From Bacillota bacterium (GTDB taxonomy: Bacteria > Bacillota > Clostridia > Lachnospirales > Lachnospiraceae), in NCBI GenBank assembly GCA_023419655.1, contig JAEZXP010000243.1:1-31124 (forward strand): a DNA stretch of 31,124 nt, written 5' to 3'. Position numbers and translations under genes: made by a program. This document shows, in pieces, positions 15,934-24,120 of this stretch. Position 1 is the first letter of the stretch. Each line of letters opens with the position of its first letter. Below the pieces are notes generated by a model. It saw nothing but the letters and a program-made list of their open reading frames with translations, was not told the origin of the DNA and searched no databases.

Positions 15934-17418
15934 CTACAGCTCAACACTAAACATATAAGCGGTGCTGTCCTTGTCGCAGCCATCAAGAAACACTTCCGCA
16001 GTCCAATATTTGTCCGGATACGGAATGATTACACCCTGACCAAGAATAATGTTTCTCGTAACATCATACATGGCGTCGCTGTCATAGCCCTCTCTTTTAT
16101 GCATAGCCTCGTAATCCCCGGAAAAGGTTGCGAATGCTGCCTGCGAGCAGAACGGAGGACCTGCCTTGAAGCCGCTATTGTCTCTATGCGGTATGAAGTC
16201 AAAGGAGAGAAATCCTTCCGGCACAGGGGTATCCGCCTTCATAAACCGTCCCCAAAAGCCGTGCCAAGGGCCAACATCCACACCTAATCCGTAATGGTGC
16301 ATAAATAAAACATCATAGTCAAAGTCGGATTTATACTCTGACAGGGAATCAAGTGTACGCATTGTATCAAGCCGCTGCTCCACACTTTCATCCTCACCGC
16401 ATTCCCGCCCGATAAAACGCATGGCAGGCATTTTCTTGTATTCAAAGCTTTCTACCTTAAAGCCCTTCTGCTGTCTCTCAACCATATCCGGCATAAACAA
16501 CGCCCACTGTACCCCGGCATCACAATCCTTCAGATAATTGATATACCCGAATATATCTACGCTGTCCGTTCCTGTAGGCCCTGTTTTATTTCCTGCTATC
16601 TTCTCCCGAATGCTGCGCTCCCGCATTATCGAAAAGTCGGCAAATACTTTGGCAACCGTTTCGCGAAGCTGTTCATCATGTGATAATCCGGACAACTCAT
16701 CGTCAAACCTGTCAAGTGCTTTGAAGACCGCCCCATTGACCACGCCTGACGGCTCAAGCTCTTTCAAATACTCACGAAGCTTCGCATTCTGTTCTTTGAA
16801 CCGCACAAAAACACCGTGCATCAAAATCTGCTCATTTTCAGCGAGCTTTTCGTCGCTCCACTGGGAATCGTCAAGAATCCATTCGGTTAGCGCATCAAAA
16901 ACGGATGGGTTTTGCCCTCTTGCTTTTCCTGCCCAGCTAACAATGCTATTGTATACCTCCGCACTCGTCAGATTCTTTTTCTTTTGTCCGTCGATTTCAC
17001 TCCAATCGACCAAATGAAATTCGTCAATAAATTTTTGTGACATGTCAAATCCTCCTTGTATCGTTATACTAATCGTCAGCGGATGAAAGATTCGAACCTG
17101 TCCCCGCCGCACTTTTGATGGAGGTATGCCATGAAACCGGATAAACGCCTTTGAAAAGCTCTCCTGCGTATCGTACTGATACCGCATAGCCACATCAATG
17201 ATTCTGCTACCCGGTTGCAGCAAGTCCTGCGCGGCTAAACTCAGACGCCTGTTACGGATATATTCTCCAATGGTCATGCCCATTACCACATGAAATACAA
17301 ATTGGAAATGCGAGCTTGACGCATAGGCCTGCCCCGATATCTCGTCTATACAAATTTCATCGGTTATATGGCTTTCAATATAATCAATGGCTTTCGATAA
17401 ACTCTGTATCCAGTTCAT
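15934..17418 (-). CDS. AraC-family regulator with an extra middle region and effector-binding domain
   Basis: 494 residues, much longer than usual for the class. Residues 1-107 are the AraC DNA-binding part (ICIDEISGQAYASSSHFQFVF; IIDVAMRYQYDTQESFSKAF). A mostly helical, charged segment of about 200 residues follows (about 125-320), with no recognised family. The last 170 residues look like a GyrI-like effector-binding domain (from VESFEYKKMPAMRFIGRE to WTAEVFLDG). The chosen start is ATG 17418, with GGGAGG 7 nt upstream; the ATG at 17436 overlaps that site and would put it inside the gene. It converges on the PTS-IIC-like gene. A tRNA-synthetase gene ends about 100 nt upstream, so it should have its own promoter, not identified. 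Confidence 0.83.
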   Translation of the reverse strand: MNWIQSLSKAIDYIESHITDEICIDEISGQAYASSSHFQFVFHVVMGMTIGEYIRNRRLSLAAQDLLQPGSRIIDVAMRYQYDTQESFSKAFIRFHGIPPSKVRRGQVRIFHPLTISITIQGGFDMSQKFIDEFHLVDWSEIDGQKKKNLTSAEVYNSIVSWAGKARGQNPSVFDALTEWILDDSQWSDEKLAENEQILMHGVFVRFKEQNAKLREYLKELEPSGVVNGAVFKALDRFDDELSGLSHDEQLRETVAKVFADFSIMRERSIREKIAGNKTGPTGTDSVDIFGYINYLKDCDAGVQWALFMPDMVERQQKGFKVESFEYKKMPAMRFIGRECGEDESVEQRLDTMRTLDSLSEYKSDFDYDVLFMHHYGLGVDVGPWHGFWGRFMKADTPVPEGFLSFDFIPHRDNSGFKAGPPFCSQAAFATFSGDYEAMHKREGYDSDAMYDVTRNIILGQGVIIPYPDKYWTAEVFLDGCDKDSTAYMFSVEL

Positions 17419-17520
17419 AAGCCGTCCTCCCTTCATAGGGTATTATACAAAATCATTACCTTGAAAGTCATGTCTTAAAATCCGATGTATTGTCCGCTCT
17501 CACTTGTTTATAAAAATTCT

Positions 17521-19539
17521 TTATTCACCGAATTCCAGCTGGCTGTCATGCTTCTTGAAGAAATCCACTCTGGGCTCAAGAAATTTGAGCTGATGTTGTT
17601 TCATATCTGAGATAAAATAATCCAAGGGCCGGAAGATGGTATTCCAGTCCCAGATTCTTTCATCCACTCCCAGGTACTCCCGCACCATATCCGCACCGGT
17701 CGGTGCAAGAGGATGTACCAGCGTAGCCGTCACCCGTACTGCATATAATGAATCAATCAGCACCTGTCTGCGAAGAGCGTCATCATCATTCGTATCGGCA
17801 GTTCTTATATTGTTCACGTAATACTTGTTGCTGTAACGGACATAGCTGTCCAACAAATCAGATATTCTGTGAAACTCATGGTTATACATATGTCTTTCGT
17901 ACTTTAGAATAACCTTCTTTGCTTCTTCCAGAATCTCCTCACTAACCGTACCCTCCGGGATGTGCGAATCATAGTATTTCTGGGAAGTGTAAAAGCAGGA
18001 CCGGATAAGTCTGTTGTATACATTGGTAAGAAGATTGCCTTCCTTTAATACAGGGTCAATTCCCTCCGCCTTTTCTGTCTGGTATACCGCCGGCTGAAAG
18101 CTTACGCTCTTATTATCAAGGCCAAAGCTGATAAAATGCATCCTGAGCTGTTCATTGGTATAGTATTGTAAAAGCTCTCCTGCCATGGGCGGTTTGATGG
18201 CTGAGCTGCTGCTTGCCTTTTTATCCATAAAGAGCACATGATTATTGGCAATCAGATGAGGCAGAAGCAGTTCTCCGTCCTTCGGCAATATAGCCGGCGC
18301 TTCCTTCTGCATCGCCATAAACATGGCCATCTCTGCAATGCCGTAAAAATAAATATTATCCTCTCCGATAAACTGATAGACGTTCGCATCCGTTGAGCAC
18401 CACCAGTCCTTCCAATCCTTTGAGGATACCTCCCCTTCTCCGGATTCCAGATAGGTTCTTGTAAAGGATATGGGTGCCCATAAGGATTCGGGCCATACCC
18501 AGAAAGTCAGGTCTTCCAGTCCGTCCTTAACCGGGGTCTTTACTCCCCACTCGATATTACCGGTCAGACGAAATGGTACCAGGGTCTTTCCTGTACGGAA
18601 ATTCACCCCATGACGGGCGATTATCTCCGTAGCCTCTTCCCTGTCCTTTAAGGTTTTAAATATCAATGTAACAGAGGGCTTTTTCTCCTCTCCTATATAT
18701 TCATGTTCAGGTAATTTATCAATTATCTCCTTCAGTTTTGGAAGCTGATTCTTCTTAATATAAATCATCGGGTCCCTTAAAAATTCTTCCATTGTATTCA
18801 GAAGATATTTGCGGGAATTGGTATTCTTCCTAAGATAATCCACTCTGTCAGCCAGAAGCTTCTGAAACTCCTCCAGTTTAAAATACCAGTTGGTTACCTT
18901 AATAATCTCAGGCGTCTTTCCGGACAGGGTACTCTTTGGATTTATAAGCTCGGACGGCATATACTGATGTCCTAAGGAGCATTCATCTGCATATCCCCGT
19001 TCAGACCTACAGCCTTCTATCGGACATTCGCCCACAACCTGACGTCCGTTTAACAGCACCTGAAACTCCGGATCAAAAAACTGCGGTGTAGAAAGCTTTT
19101 CCAGATACCCCTTCTCATAAAGAAGCTCAAATACTTCCTCGGATACCTTATCATGAATTTCACCGCTTCTTCCAAAGGCAGAGGTTCCATACAGATTTAA
19201 CGCAATCTCATAATCGCCCAGGGTTTTCTTTTGTTTTATATGGTTTTCGGATACATAATCCTCGATGGTGCCTGTATAGCCATTCTCCTCACAAAGCTTT
19301 CTGTAGCTCTCCAGTATGGGGGAGCCATAGCAGTCGGTGCCTGACACGAAGATTACATTCTCCTTGCCGATTCTGTCTCTTAAAAACCGTGCAAACACAT
19401 CGGCGTGAATAAATACACCTCCGATATGCCCGAAATGAAGTTCTTTATTGCCATAAGGCATTCCCGCCGTCACTACCGCTCTTTTTGGGAATTCAGGCCT
19501 TGGCTGCTCAGGTCTTTTAAAAAAGTTTTTCTCCTTCAT
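17521..19539 (-). CDS. metG: Methionyl-tRNA synthetase, divergent form
   Basis: 672 residues, class I synthetase that charges tRNA-Met. The HIGH motif is HFGH (GMPYGNKELHFGHIGG), followed by VSGTDCYGSPI in place of VSGTDEHG. A zinc knuckle is suggested by CPIEGC and a later Cys pair (DECSLGH). FWVWPESLWAPISFTR and FIGEDNIYFYGI correspond to MetRS catalytic strands. The KMSKS loop reads DKKASSSSAIKPP, so the second Lys of the signature is missing. An unusual segment (about 265-330) replaces the usual region before the GNIEWGVKTP strand, and the C-terminus has no beta-barrel tRNA-binding domain. A T-box leader precedes it. It could be the only MetRS, a second copy, or a synthetase-like protein with another job; which one cannot be told from this window. 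Confidence 0.83.
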   Translation of the reverse strand: MKEKNFFKRPEQPRPEFPKRAVVTAGMPYGNKELHFGHIGGVFIHADVFARFLRDRIGKENVIFVSGTDCYGSPILESYRKLCEENGYTGTIEDYVSENHIKQKKTLGDYEIALNLYGTSAFGRSGEIHDKVSEEVFELLYEKGYLEKLSTPQFFDPEFQVLLNGRQVVGECPIEGCRSERGYADECSLGHQYMPSELINPKSTLSGKTPEIIKVTNWYFKLEEFQKLLADRVDYLRKNTNSRKYLLNTMEEFLRDPMIYIKKNQLPKLKEIIDKLPEHEYIGEEKKPSVTLIFKTLKDREEATEIIARHGVNFRTGKTLVPFRLTGNIEWGVKTPVKDGLEDLTFWVWPESLWAPISFTRTYLESGEGEVSSKDWKDWWCSTDANVYQFIGEDNIYFYGIAEMAMFMAMQKEAPAILPKDGELLLPHLIANNHVLFMDKKASSSSAIKPPMAGELLQYYTNEQLRMHFISFGLDNKSVSFQPAVYQTEKAEGIDPVLKEGNLLTNVYNRLIRSCFYTSQKYYDSHIPEGTVSEEILEEAKKVILKYERHMYNHEFHRISDLLDSYVRYSNKYYVNNIRTADTNDDDALRRQVLIDSLYAVRVTATLVHPLAPTGADMVREYLGVDERIWDWNTIFRPLDYFISDMKQHQLKFLEPRVDFFKKHDSQLEFGE

Positions 19540-19570
19540 AATATCCCTCCTCTAATTCTTATTGTCACAT

Positions 19571-19846
19571 AAAAAACCTACGACATTCCAAAAGGAATTA
19601 TCGTAGGGACGAATACTTCGCGGTGCCACCCTATTTTATTGATATGTTGCCATATCAATCTTACCAGGTACAGATTATACCTTTGTCCTGTAACGCGGAC
19701 ATACGTCATAGCATCACCAAAATCATCGATTTCAGATCCGTATGCGGCTCCGAGGCTTGTTTCATCATAACTTCCCCATTCCTTCTCAGCTTCACGGAAC
19801 TCTCTGTAGGTTACCATTAAGATTACTCTTCTCTTCATAGCCTTTT
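19571..19846 (-). promoter_or_regulatory. T-box riboswitch leader of the methionyl-tRNA synthetase gene
   Basis: The minus-strand leader carries the T-box sequence GGGTGGCACCGCG (19631-19619). A terminator follows: CCTACGA (19607-19601) pairs with TCGTAGG (19583-19577), with inner ATTCC/GGAAT pairs and a run of six T (19576-19571). Upstream are stem I-like elements: AGAGAG followed by GCTGAGA, and a GAAGAGTAA segment. ATG triplets lie on the 3' side of stem I, consistent with a Met specifier, but I could not assign the specifier loop with certainty. In the known mechanism uncharged tRNA binds stem I and the T-box bulge and prevents termination. An open frame of 86 codons through this leader (19838-19578) is coincidental. 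Confidence 0.93.
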
Positions 19847-19926
19847 ATATGAAGTTCATAGCCTTTTTATGAAGTTCATAGCTTTTTTGTGAATTCACGG
19901 CCTTTTTATGGATTCATAGCCTTTTT
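19834..19926 (-). repeat. Five-copy degenerate tandem repeat upstream of the T-box
   Basis: Five copies of AAAAAGGCTATGAA, some altered (for example AAAAAGGCCGTGAA and AAAAAAGCTATGAA), occupy minus-strand positions 19926-19913, 19907-19894, 19888-19875, 19868-19855 and 19846-19834. Spacing is 19, 19, 20 and 21 nt. Most units continue with TTCAT, giving small ATGAAcTTCAT palindromes. The last copy runs directly into the T-box stem I. The array lies between the promoter and the riboswitch and should be transcribed. Confidence 0.8.
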
Positions 19927-19949
19927 GCATGAATCATATCTTATTTCGT

Positions 19950-19978
19950 ATCGTATGATATTCTGCCCGAAAAGTCAA
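19950..19978 (-). promoter_or_regulatory. Sigma-A promoter of the T-box/metG transcript
   Basis: On the minus strand TTGACT (19978-19973), a 17-nt spacer and TACGAT (19955-19950) form a good vegetative promoter. The predicted transcript start near 19943 lies just upstream of the tandem repeats and the T-box leader. Confidence 0.65.
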
Positions 19979-20004
19979 GTAAATATTTTGTATTTATCTA
20001 TTGT

Positions 20005-20646
20005 CTATGTAAGGACACGTCTAAAATATATATTCATTCGTTTTAGAAAGAATTGTATAAGCCTTCCGATACACAATACATTTATTAACGTTCCCGGTCC
20101 ATAGACACCGCCTAAGATAAGCCCGAAAAACAGCAATATTAAATCCGTGGCTGTCTTCGACCTTTTATAGCTCCATTTAAGCTTGGAGATAAACACCTCG
20201 GTAACCCCTTCTAAAGGGCCAAGGCCCTCTTTCACCGATACATAAAAGCTAATACCAAATGAACACAACAAAACACCGATGAGGCTGAACAGATATTTAA
20301 GCCATGTAATTTCATAACCCGCTATATCCGGTATTAAATTATAAAAAAAGTTAATATAAAAGCCCTGGGTGAATGTCGCCAATAATGTTCCCGTTCTTAT
20401 CGTATCACGGGCAAAAATAATACATGGAATAAATAGAATAATGTATACAATAAAGCTTGAGGTGCCTAAAGAAACACCCAATTGCCGGCTTATCCCGTTA
20501 CATAGGGTATCGATAGCACTGGTACCCAAGGATGATTTGTGCATAAGCGCAACACCTAAACCTATAAAAGCCAATCCAACCGAGATAAGTATTACTTTAA
20601 AAATATATTTATAAATCCGATTGCTGTCATGTGTATTTTTGAGCAT
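20005..20646 (-). CDS. YczE/YyaS/YitT-type integral membrane protein
   Basis: 213 residues with about five hydrophobic segments. The N-terminal VGLAFIGLGVALMHKSSLGTSAID and the later FGISFYVSVKEGLGPLEGV repeat the same pattern (a helix, then a Ser/Gly-Leu-Gly loop), which is typical of the YczE family. Family function is poorly known; a permease role is often assumed. GGAGG lies 12 nt before the ATG, a longer spacer than in neighbouring genes. It follows the malic enzyme gene after only 33 nt, so it is probably the last gene of that transcript. There is no direct evidence tying it to the metabolic enzymes upstream. Confidence 0.78.
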   Translation of the reverse strand: MLKNTHDSNRIYKYIFKVILISVGLAFIGLGVALMHKSSLGTSAIDTLCNGISRQLGVSLGTSSFIVYIILFIPCIIFARDTIRTGTLLATFTQGFYINFFYNLIPDIAGYEITWLKYLFSLIGVLLCSFGISFYVSVKEGLGPLEGVTEVFISKLKWSYKRSKTATDLILLFFGLILGGVYGPGTLINVLCIGRLIQFFLKRMNIYFRRVLT

Positions 20647-20679
20647 CTAATTACATTTCCTCCACTAAGTGCGGTTATA

Positions 20680-21858
20680 CTAAATTAGTTTTCTTGCCGC
20701 ATTTGTCGCTATCGCTGCCTGAATTACTGCCTGTGCTACAACCTTTCCAATCCGTTTGTCCAATGCTTCGGGAATGATATATTCCTCTCTCCGTTCTTCA
20801 TCTGTGACAAGACCCGCAATTGCTTTTGAGGCTGCTACCTTCATCTCATCATTGATGACTGTTGCCCGGCAGTCCAGGGCTCCTCGAAAGATTCCCGGGA
20901 ATGCTAAAACATTATTAATCTGATTGGGATAGTCCGAACGGCCGGTACCTATTATCCGTGCCCCGGCAGCTTTTGCTTCATCCGGCATTATCTCCGGTAC
21001 AGGATTCGCCATGGCAAAAACAATCGCATCGGATGCCATTGATTTTACCATTTCACCGCTTACCACATTCGGTGCTGATACACCTATAAATACATCGGCG
21101 CCCATCATGGCATCGGCAAGGCTTCCTGTAAGATGTGACCGGTTTGTCACCGCAGCCATGTCCGCCTGCGGCTGATTCAGCTCCTTCATGCCTTCAGAGA
21201 TTATTCCAAAACGGTCAACCATGATAATATCTTTAACGCCCATATTCAGAAGATGCTTTGCAATGGCTATTCCGGCGGACCCGGCACCATTGATTACCAC
21301 CCTTACCTTACCGATATCCTTGCCCACGATTTTAAGTCCGTTAATCAGTGCCGCTGCTACAACAATTGCCGTACCATGCTGGTCATCATGAAACACAGGA
21401 ATATCACACAGTTCATTTAATTTCTTCTCAATTTCAAAGCATCTTGGTGCCGCAATATCTTCAAGGTTAATTCCGCCAAAGCTTCCCGACATCAAATATA
21501 TCGTTCTTACTAATTCATCCACATCTTTTGTTCTCAGACAGATTGGAAAAGCATCGACATCTGCAAATTCTTTAAACAATGCACATTTTCCTTCCATAAC
21601 AGGCATTCCGGCTTCAGGGCCTATATCACCAAGACCAAGAACTGCTGAACCATCCGTAATTACTGCCACCAGATTATTTCTTCGTGTCAGCTCAAACGAC
21701 TTATCATAGTCTCTGTGAATCTCCATGCAGGGTTCAGCAACACCCGGGGTATACGCCAGGGATAAATCCTCTCTGGTATTTATCTCGACGCGGGATACTA
21801 CTTCAATCTTACCCTTCCATTGATAGTGTTTTTCAATCGCTTTTTGTCTGTTATCCAT
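20680..21858 (-). CDS. NAD(P)-dependent malic enzyme
   Basis: 392 residues; decarboxylates malate to pyruvate, cytoplasmic. Visible parts: catalytic Tyr in LAYTPGVAEPC, catalytic Lys in MEGKCALFKEF, metal ligands in VITDGSAVLGLGD and FHDDQHGTA, and a Rossmann motif GAGSAGIAIAKHLL. Length matches the short bacterial form without the phosphotransacetylase-like extension. The longest frame starts at ATG 21870; GGAG, which overlaps that frame's second codon, lies 6 nt before ATG 21858, so the latter is preferred, though 21870 remains possible. It follows the Ldh2-family gene by about 65 nt. Together the two genes suggest conversion of 2-hydroxyacids to pyruvate, or NADH/NADPH balancing. Confidence 0.92.
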   Translation of the reverse strand: MDNRQKAIEKHYQWKGKIEVVSRVEINTREDLSLAYTPGVAEPCMEIHRDYDKSFELTRRNNLVAVITDGSAVLGLGDIGPEAGMPVMEGKCALFKEFADVDAFPICLRTKDVDELVRTIYLMSGSFGGINLEDIAAPRCFEIEKKLNELCDIPVFHDDQHGTAIVVAAALINGLKIVGKDIGKVRVVINGAGSAGIAIAKHLLNMGVKDIIMVDRFGIISEGMKELNQPQADMAAVTNRSHLTGSLADAMMGADVFIGVSAPNVVSGEMVKSMASDAIVFAMANPVPEIMPDEAKAAGARIIGTGRSDYPNQINNVLAFPGIFRGALDCRATVINDEMKVAASKAIAGLVTDEERREEYIIPEALDKRIGKVVAQAVIQAAIATNAARKLI

Positions 21859-21925
21859 CCTACTCTCCATTCTGCCTATAAAATAGCTATTTCCTAATCT
21901 AATCTGTGAATCAAATCGATTTCAT

Positions 21926-23041
21926 TTACTCAAAAGGGAATACATATTCGCTTAGCCCAAATTCATCCCTAAGCTGTATTAATTCCTTCTGTACTGCTTC
22001 ATTAATCGAAACCCCGCTGTCTTTACGTTGCTGCCATACAAGGTATTCTTTTTCACCGGCTGTGAATATATGCTCCTCGCCAGGGGCTTTGGCCGAACTT
22101 CTCAAGGACCTTACTATCTCCGTGCAGGTTCTCTTAAATTCATCTAAGCCCATAAAGGCTTCCGGGTCGATGGCAATAAAGAAATGCCCCAGCGGCATCG
22201 GTATCTTCCTGCCGTCTTCTTTGCTGACACCCGATAAAGCACTTAAAAACTGCCCTTGCTGCAATGCTGCGGACAGAATCTCAACGACGGTTGCATACCC
22301 ATAGCCTTTATATCCGCCCAGCTCTTCTCCAATACCGCCAAGAGGCGCCAGTGCTGCATCTCCTGAATCCAAATCCTTTAGAATCTGTTTTGAATCGGTC
22401 TTTGCTTTTCCATCCCTGCCTATTACCATCCCTGCGGGAGTCGGTTTTCCCATACGGGAATAATACTCGATTTTTCCCCGCTGTGTAATGGAGGTTGCAC
22501 AATCCAGAACAAACGGGAATTCTTCATCCGTAGGCATTCCGAAGGTTAAGGGATTCGTACCGAGCATATTCTCTACTCCGAAAGTAGGTGCAATAGACGG
22601 CCTGGCATTGGTACCGGTTATGCCGATACAGCCTTCCCCAGCAGCCATGGTTACATAGTAACCGGCAATTCCGTAATGGGTGGAATTTCGCACCGCCACC
22701 ATGCCCATACCGTATTCTTTTGCTTTCTGTATCGCCATCTTCATCGCCTTATACCCGATAACCTGCCCCATGCCCAGATGTCCGTCAACAACGGCGGTTG
22801 TCGGACCTTCTTTTATAACCTCAAAGTCCGTTACAGGGTTTTGGATACCGGCTTTAATACGGTCAAGATAAATCGGCTTAAAACGATTCACTCCATGGGA
22901 TTCAATACCCCGCTTATCCGACTCAAGCAATACATCCGCACAGATTTTTGCATCTTCTTTGGGGATGCCGTATTTTATAAATACTTCCGTAACAAAGCCT
23001 GTTATCGTATTCCAGTCAACAATATTGGATTTTTCCGCCAT
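21926..23041 (-). CDS. Ldh2-family malate/L-lactate (2-hydroxyacid) dehydrogenase
   Basis: 371 residues. This family, unrelated to Rossmann-fold LDH, oxidises or reduces malate, lactate, ureidoglycolate, 2,3-diketo-L-gulonate or similar 2-hydroxyacids with NAD(P). Seen: SHGVNRF near residue 60, NSTHYGIAGYYVTMA with the catalytic His, TGTNARPSIAPTFGVENMLGTNPL and FVLDCATSITQRGKIE, all typical. AGGAGG lies 7 nt before ATG 23041; the earlier ATG at 23047 lies right next to the site. The gene follows the TIM-barrel gene with a 150-nt gap holding a large hairpin. The substrate cannot be read from sequence; the neighbouring malic enzyme makes malate one candidate and a sugar-acid another. Confidence 0.88.
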   Translation of the reverse strand: MAEKSNIVDWNTITGFVTEVFIKYGIPKEDAKICADVLLESDKRGIESHGVNRFKPIYLDRIKAGIQNPVTDFEVIKEGPTTAVVDGHLGMGQVIGYKAMKMAIQKAKEYGMGMVAVRNSTHYGIAGYYVTMAAGEGCIGITGTNARPSIAPTFGVENMLGTNPLTFGMPTDEEFPFVLDCATSITQRGKIEYYSRMGKPTPAGMVIGRDGKAKTDSKQILKDLDSGDAALAPLGGIGEELGGYKGYGYATVVEILSAALQQGQFLSALSGVSKEDGRKIPMPLGHFFIAIDPEAFMGLDEFKRTCTEIVRSLRSSAKAPGEEHIFTAGEKEYLVWQQRKDSGVSINEAVQKELIQLRDEFGLSEYVFPFE

Positions 23042-23125
23042 AATCATACCTCCTACATTCTATTTATATTAAGAATTTAAATATAAAATGAAACGTAACT
23101 GATTCTTATCCAAAATATAAGAGCA

Positions 23126-23170
23126 GGGACTGCCGCAAAATATAACCGGTTACATTTTACAGCAGCTCCC
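23126..23170 (-). other. 45-nt imperfect palindromic hairpin between operon genes
   Basis: On the minus strand GGGAGCTGCTGTAAAATG continues to TAACC, which pairs with GGTTATATTTTGCGGCAGTC and CC, with one bulged G and a few wobble pairs, giving about 22 bp around ACCGGT. The bases beyond are TGCTCTTATATTTT, only moderately U-rich. It may be a partial terminator or a processing/stability element between the TIM-barrel and Ldh2 genes. Confidence 0.6.
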
Positions 23171-23188
23171 CATATTGACCTTGATTCT

Positions 23189-24040
23189 TTAACAACCTTT
23201 GATAAGGTCGGTAACCAGAGGACTGTTCCTGCTTGATATCCGTGGTAACCGCCGTTCCAGAGCCGCGTAGGATATCTCGATATCCTCTGTCGCTTCATCC
23301 TCATTAAAGCAGCCGATACATACCATATCCTGCGGACGTATGGTGTTAAAGCTGAAGTTAAGTCCCACAAAAGGCGTTATGCGGCCTGCCGCACAAGGTT
23401 TAATCGTGATTACAGGTTTTTTTGCATTGTGTATTATCCTTGCAACACTTTCAATTTCTACCTGCATCAAAAATCCTTCTGCATTATATATCTGAATATA
23501 GGTCTCTACATCATATCCATTCGCATCCGCATATTGTATAACCTCCGGCATATGTGCGGAAAGTCCCGGTATCATCCCGGCCTCCCTTATCATATACAGG
23601 TAATCAGGTAACCGGTCCATTGTCTCTTTATTCTTATTAATTAACTGCTCTATGCATGAATGAAGGGGCAGGCAGAATGTAGCACCTCTTTTCGCGCATT
23701 CCTGTATCGCCTTTTTCGCTTCCTGTCTTGCTGCGGCAGTATCATCCATATTTATTATGGGTTCATCCATTATAATCATTTTTTTGCCTGTCTTATTCTG
23801 GGCTAATTCCACCGCTTTCATAAGATTATGGTCCACATCAAATAATCCCAGGACAGCATTGATATCATGCTCTAAAAATGTTTCAAATATCGCAGCAATT
23901 GACTCCGGGCTATGATGATTTCTAATCATCATGTCTCCGGCGGCACTACGATGGCTAAAGCCCGATACCCAGTTGCATCCGATAACTAATCTGGGTACGG
24001 ACACACCGCCCACATCCGTACGGGGAAAAGTATTTTTCAT
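23189..24040 (-). CDS. Aldo-keto-reductase-like TIM-barrel protein, function unknown
   Basis: 283 residues. The start VSVPRLVIGCNWVSGF and the end IRPQDMVCIGCFNEDEATEDIEIS resemble the first and last strands of aldo-keto reductases, and the alternation of strands and helices fits a TIM barrel. The usual AKR catalytic set (Asp-Tyr-Lys-His) is not evident, so a reductase reaction should not be assumed; lyase, isomerase or hydrolase roles are possible. Conserved-looking elements are DEPIINMDD, FCLPLHSC and TIKPCAAGRITPF. GGAG lies 8 nt before ATG 24040; the longest frame starts at a GTG that overlaps this site. A promoter candidate lies upstream. It follows the M81 gene. Confidence 0.65.
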   Translation of the reverse strand: MKNTFPRTDVGGVSVPRLVIGCNWVSGFSHRSAAGDMMIRNHHSPESIAAIFETFLEHDINAVLGLFDVDHNLMKAVELAQNKTGKKMIIMDEPIINMDDTAAARQEAKKAIQECAKRGATFCLPLHSCIEQLINKNKETMDRLPDYLYMIREAGMIPGLSAHMPEVIQYADANGYDVETYIQIYNAEGFLMQVEIESVARIIHNAKKPVITIKPCAAGRITPFVGLNFSFNTIRPQDMVCIGCFNEDEATEDIEISYAALERRLPRISSRNSPLVTDLIKGC

Positions 24041-24086
24041 AGTAATCACTCCAATCTGCTAAAACCATATAAATCATGGTAACTAT

Positions 24087-24115
24087 ATAATATTTCTTAT
24101 AAGGATATTTTACAA
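24087..24115 (-). promoter_or_regulatory. Candidate promoter before the TIM-barrel gene
   Basis: Minus-strand TTGTAA (24115-24110), a 17-nt spacer and TATTAT (24092-24087) lie about 47 nt before the gene start. If active, it would split the locus into two transcription units or raise expression of the last four genes. Confidence 0.5.
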
Positions 24116-24120
24116 GCAAT

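Noticed and set aside
19578..19838. 86-codon minus-strand open frame in front of metG
   Set aside because: It runs through the T-box stem I, the T-box sequence and the terminator, so RNA structure explains the bases; the open frame is coincidental.
19834..19926. CRISPR-like array
   Set aside because: The period is only 19-21 nt, units are degenerate, there are no unique spacers of normal length and no cas genes.
23077..23370. 97-codon minus-strand frame overlapping the TIM-barrel gene
   Set aside because: It covers the 3' end of that gene in another frame and the palindrome; no domain or ribosome site.
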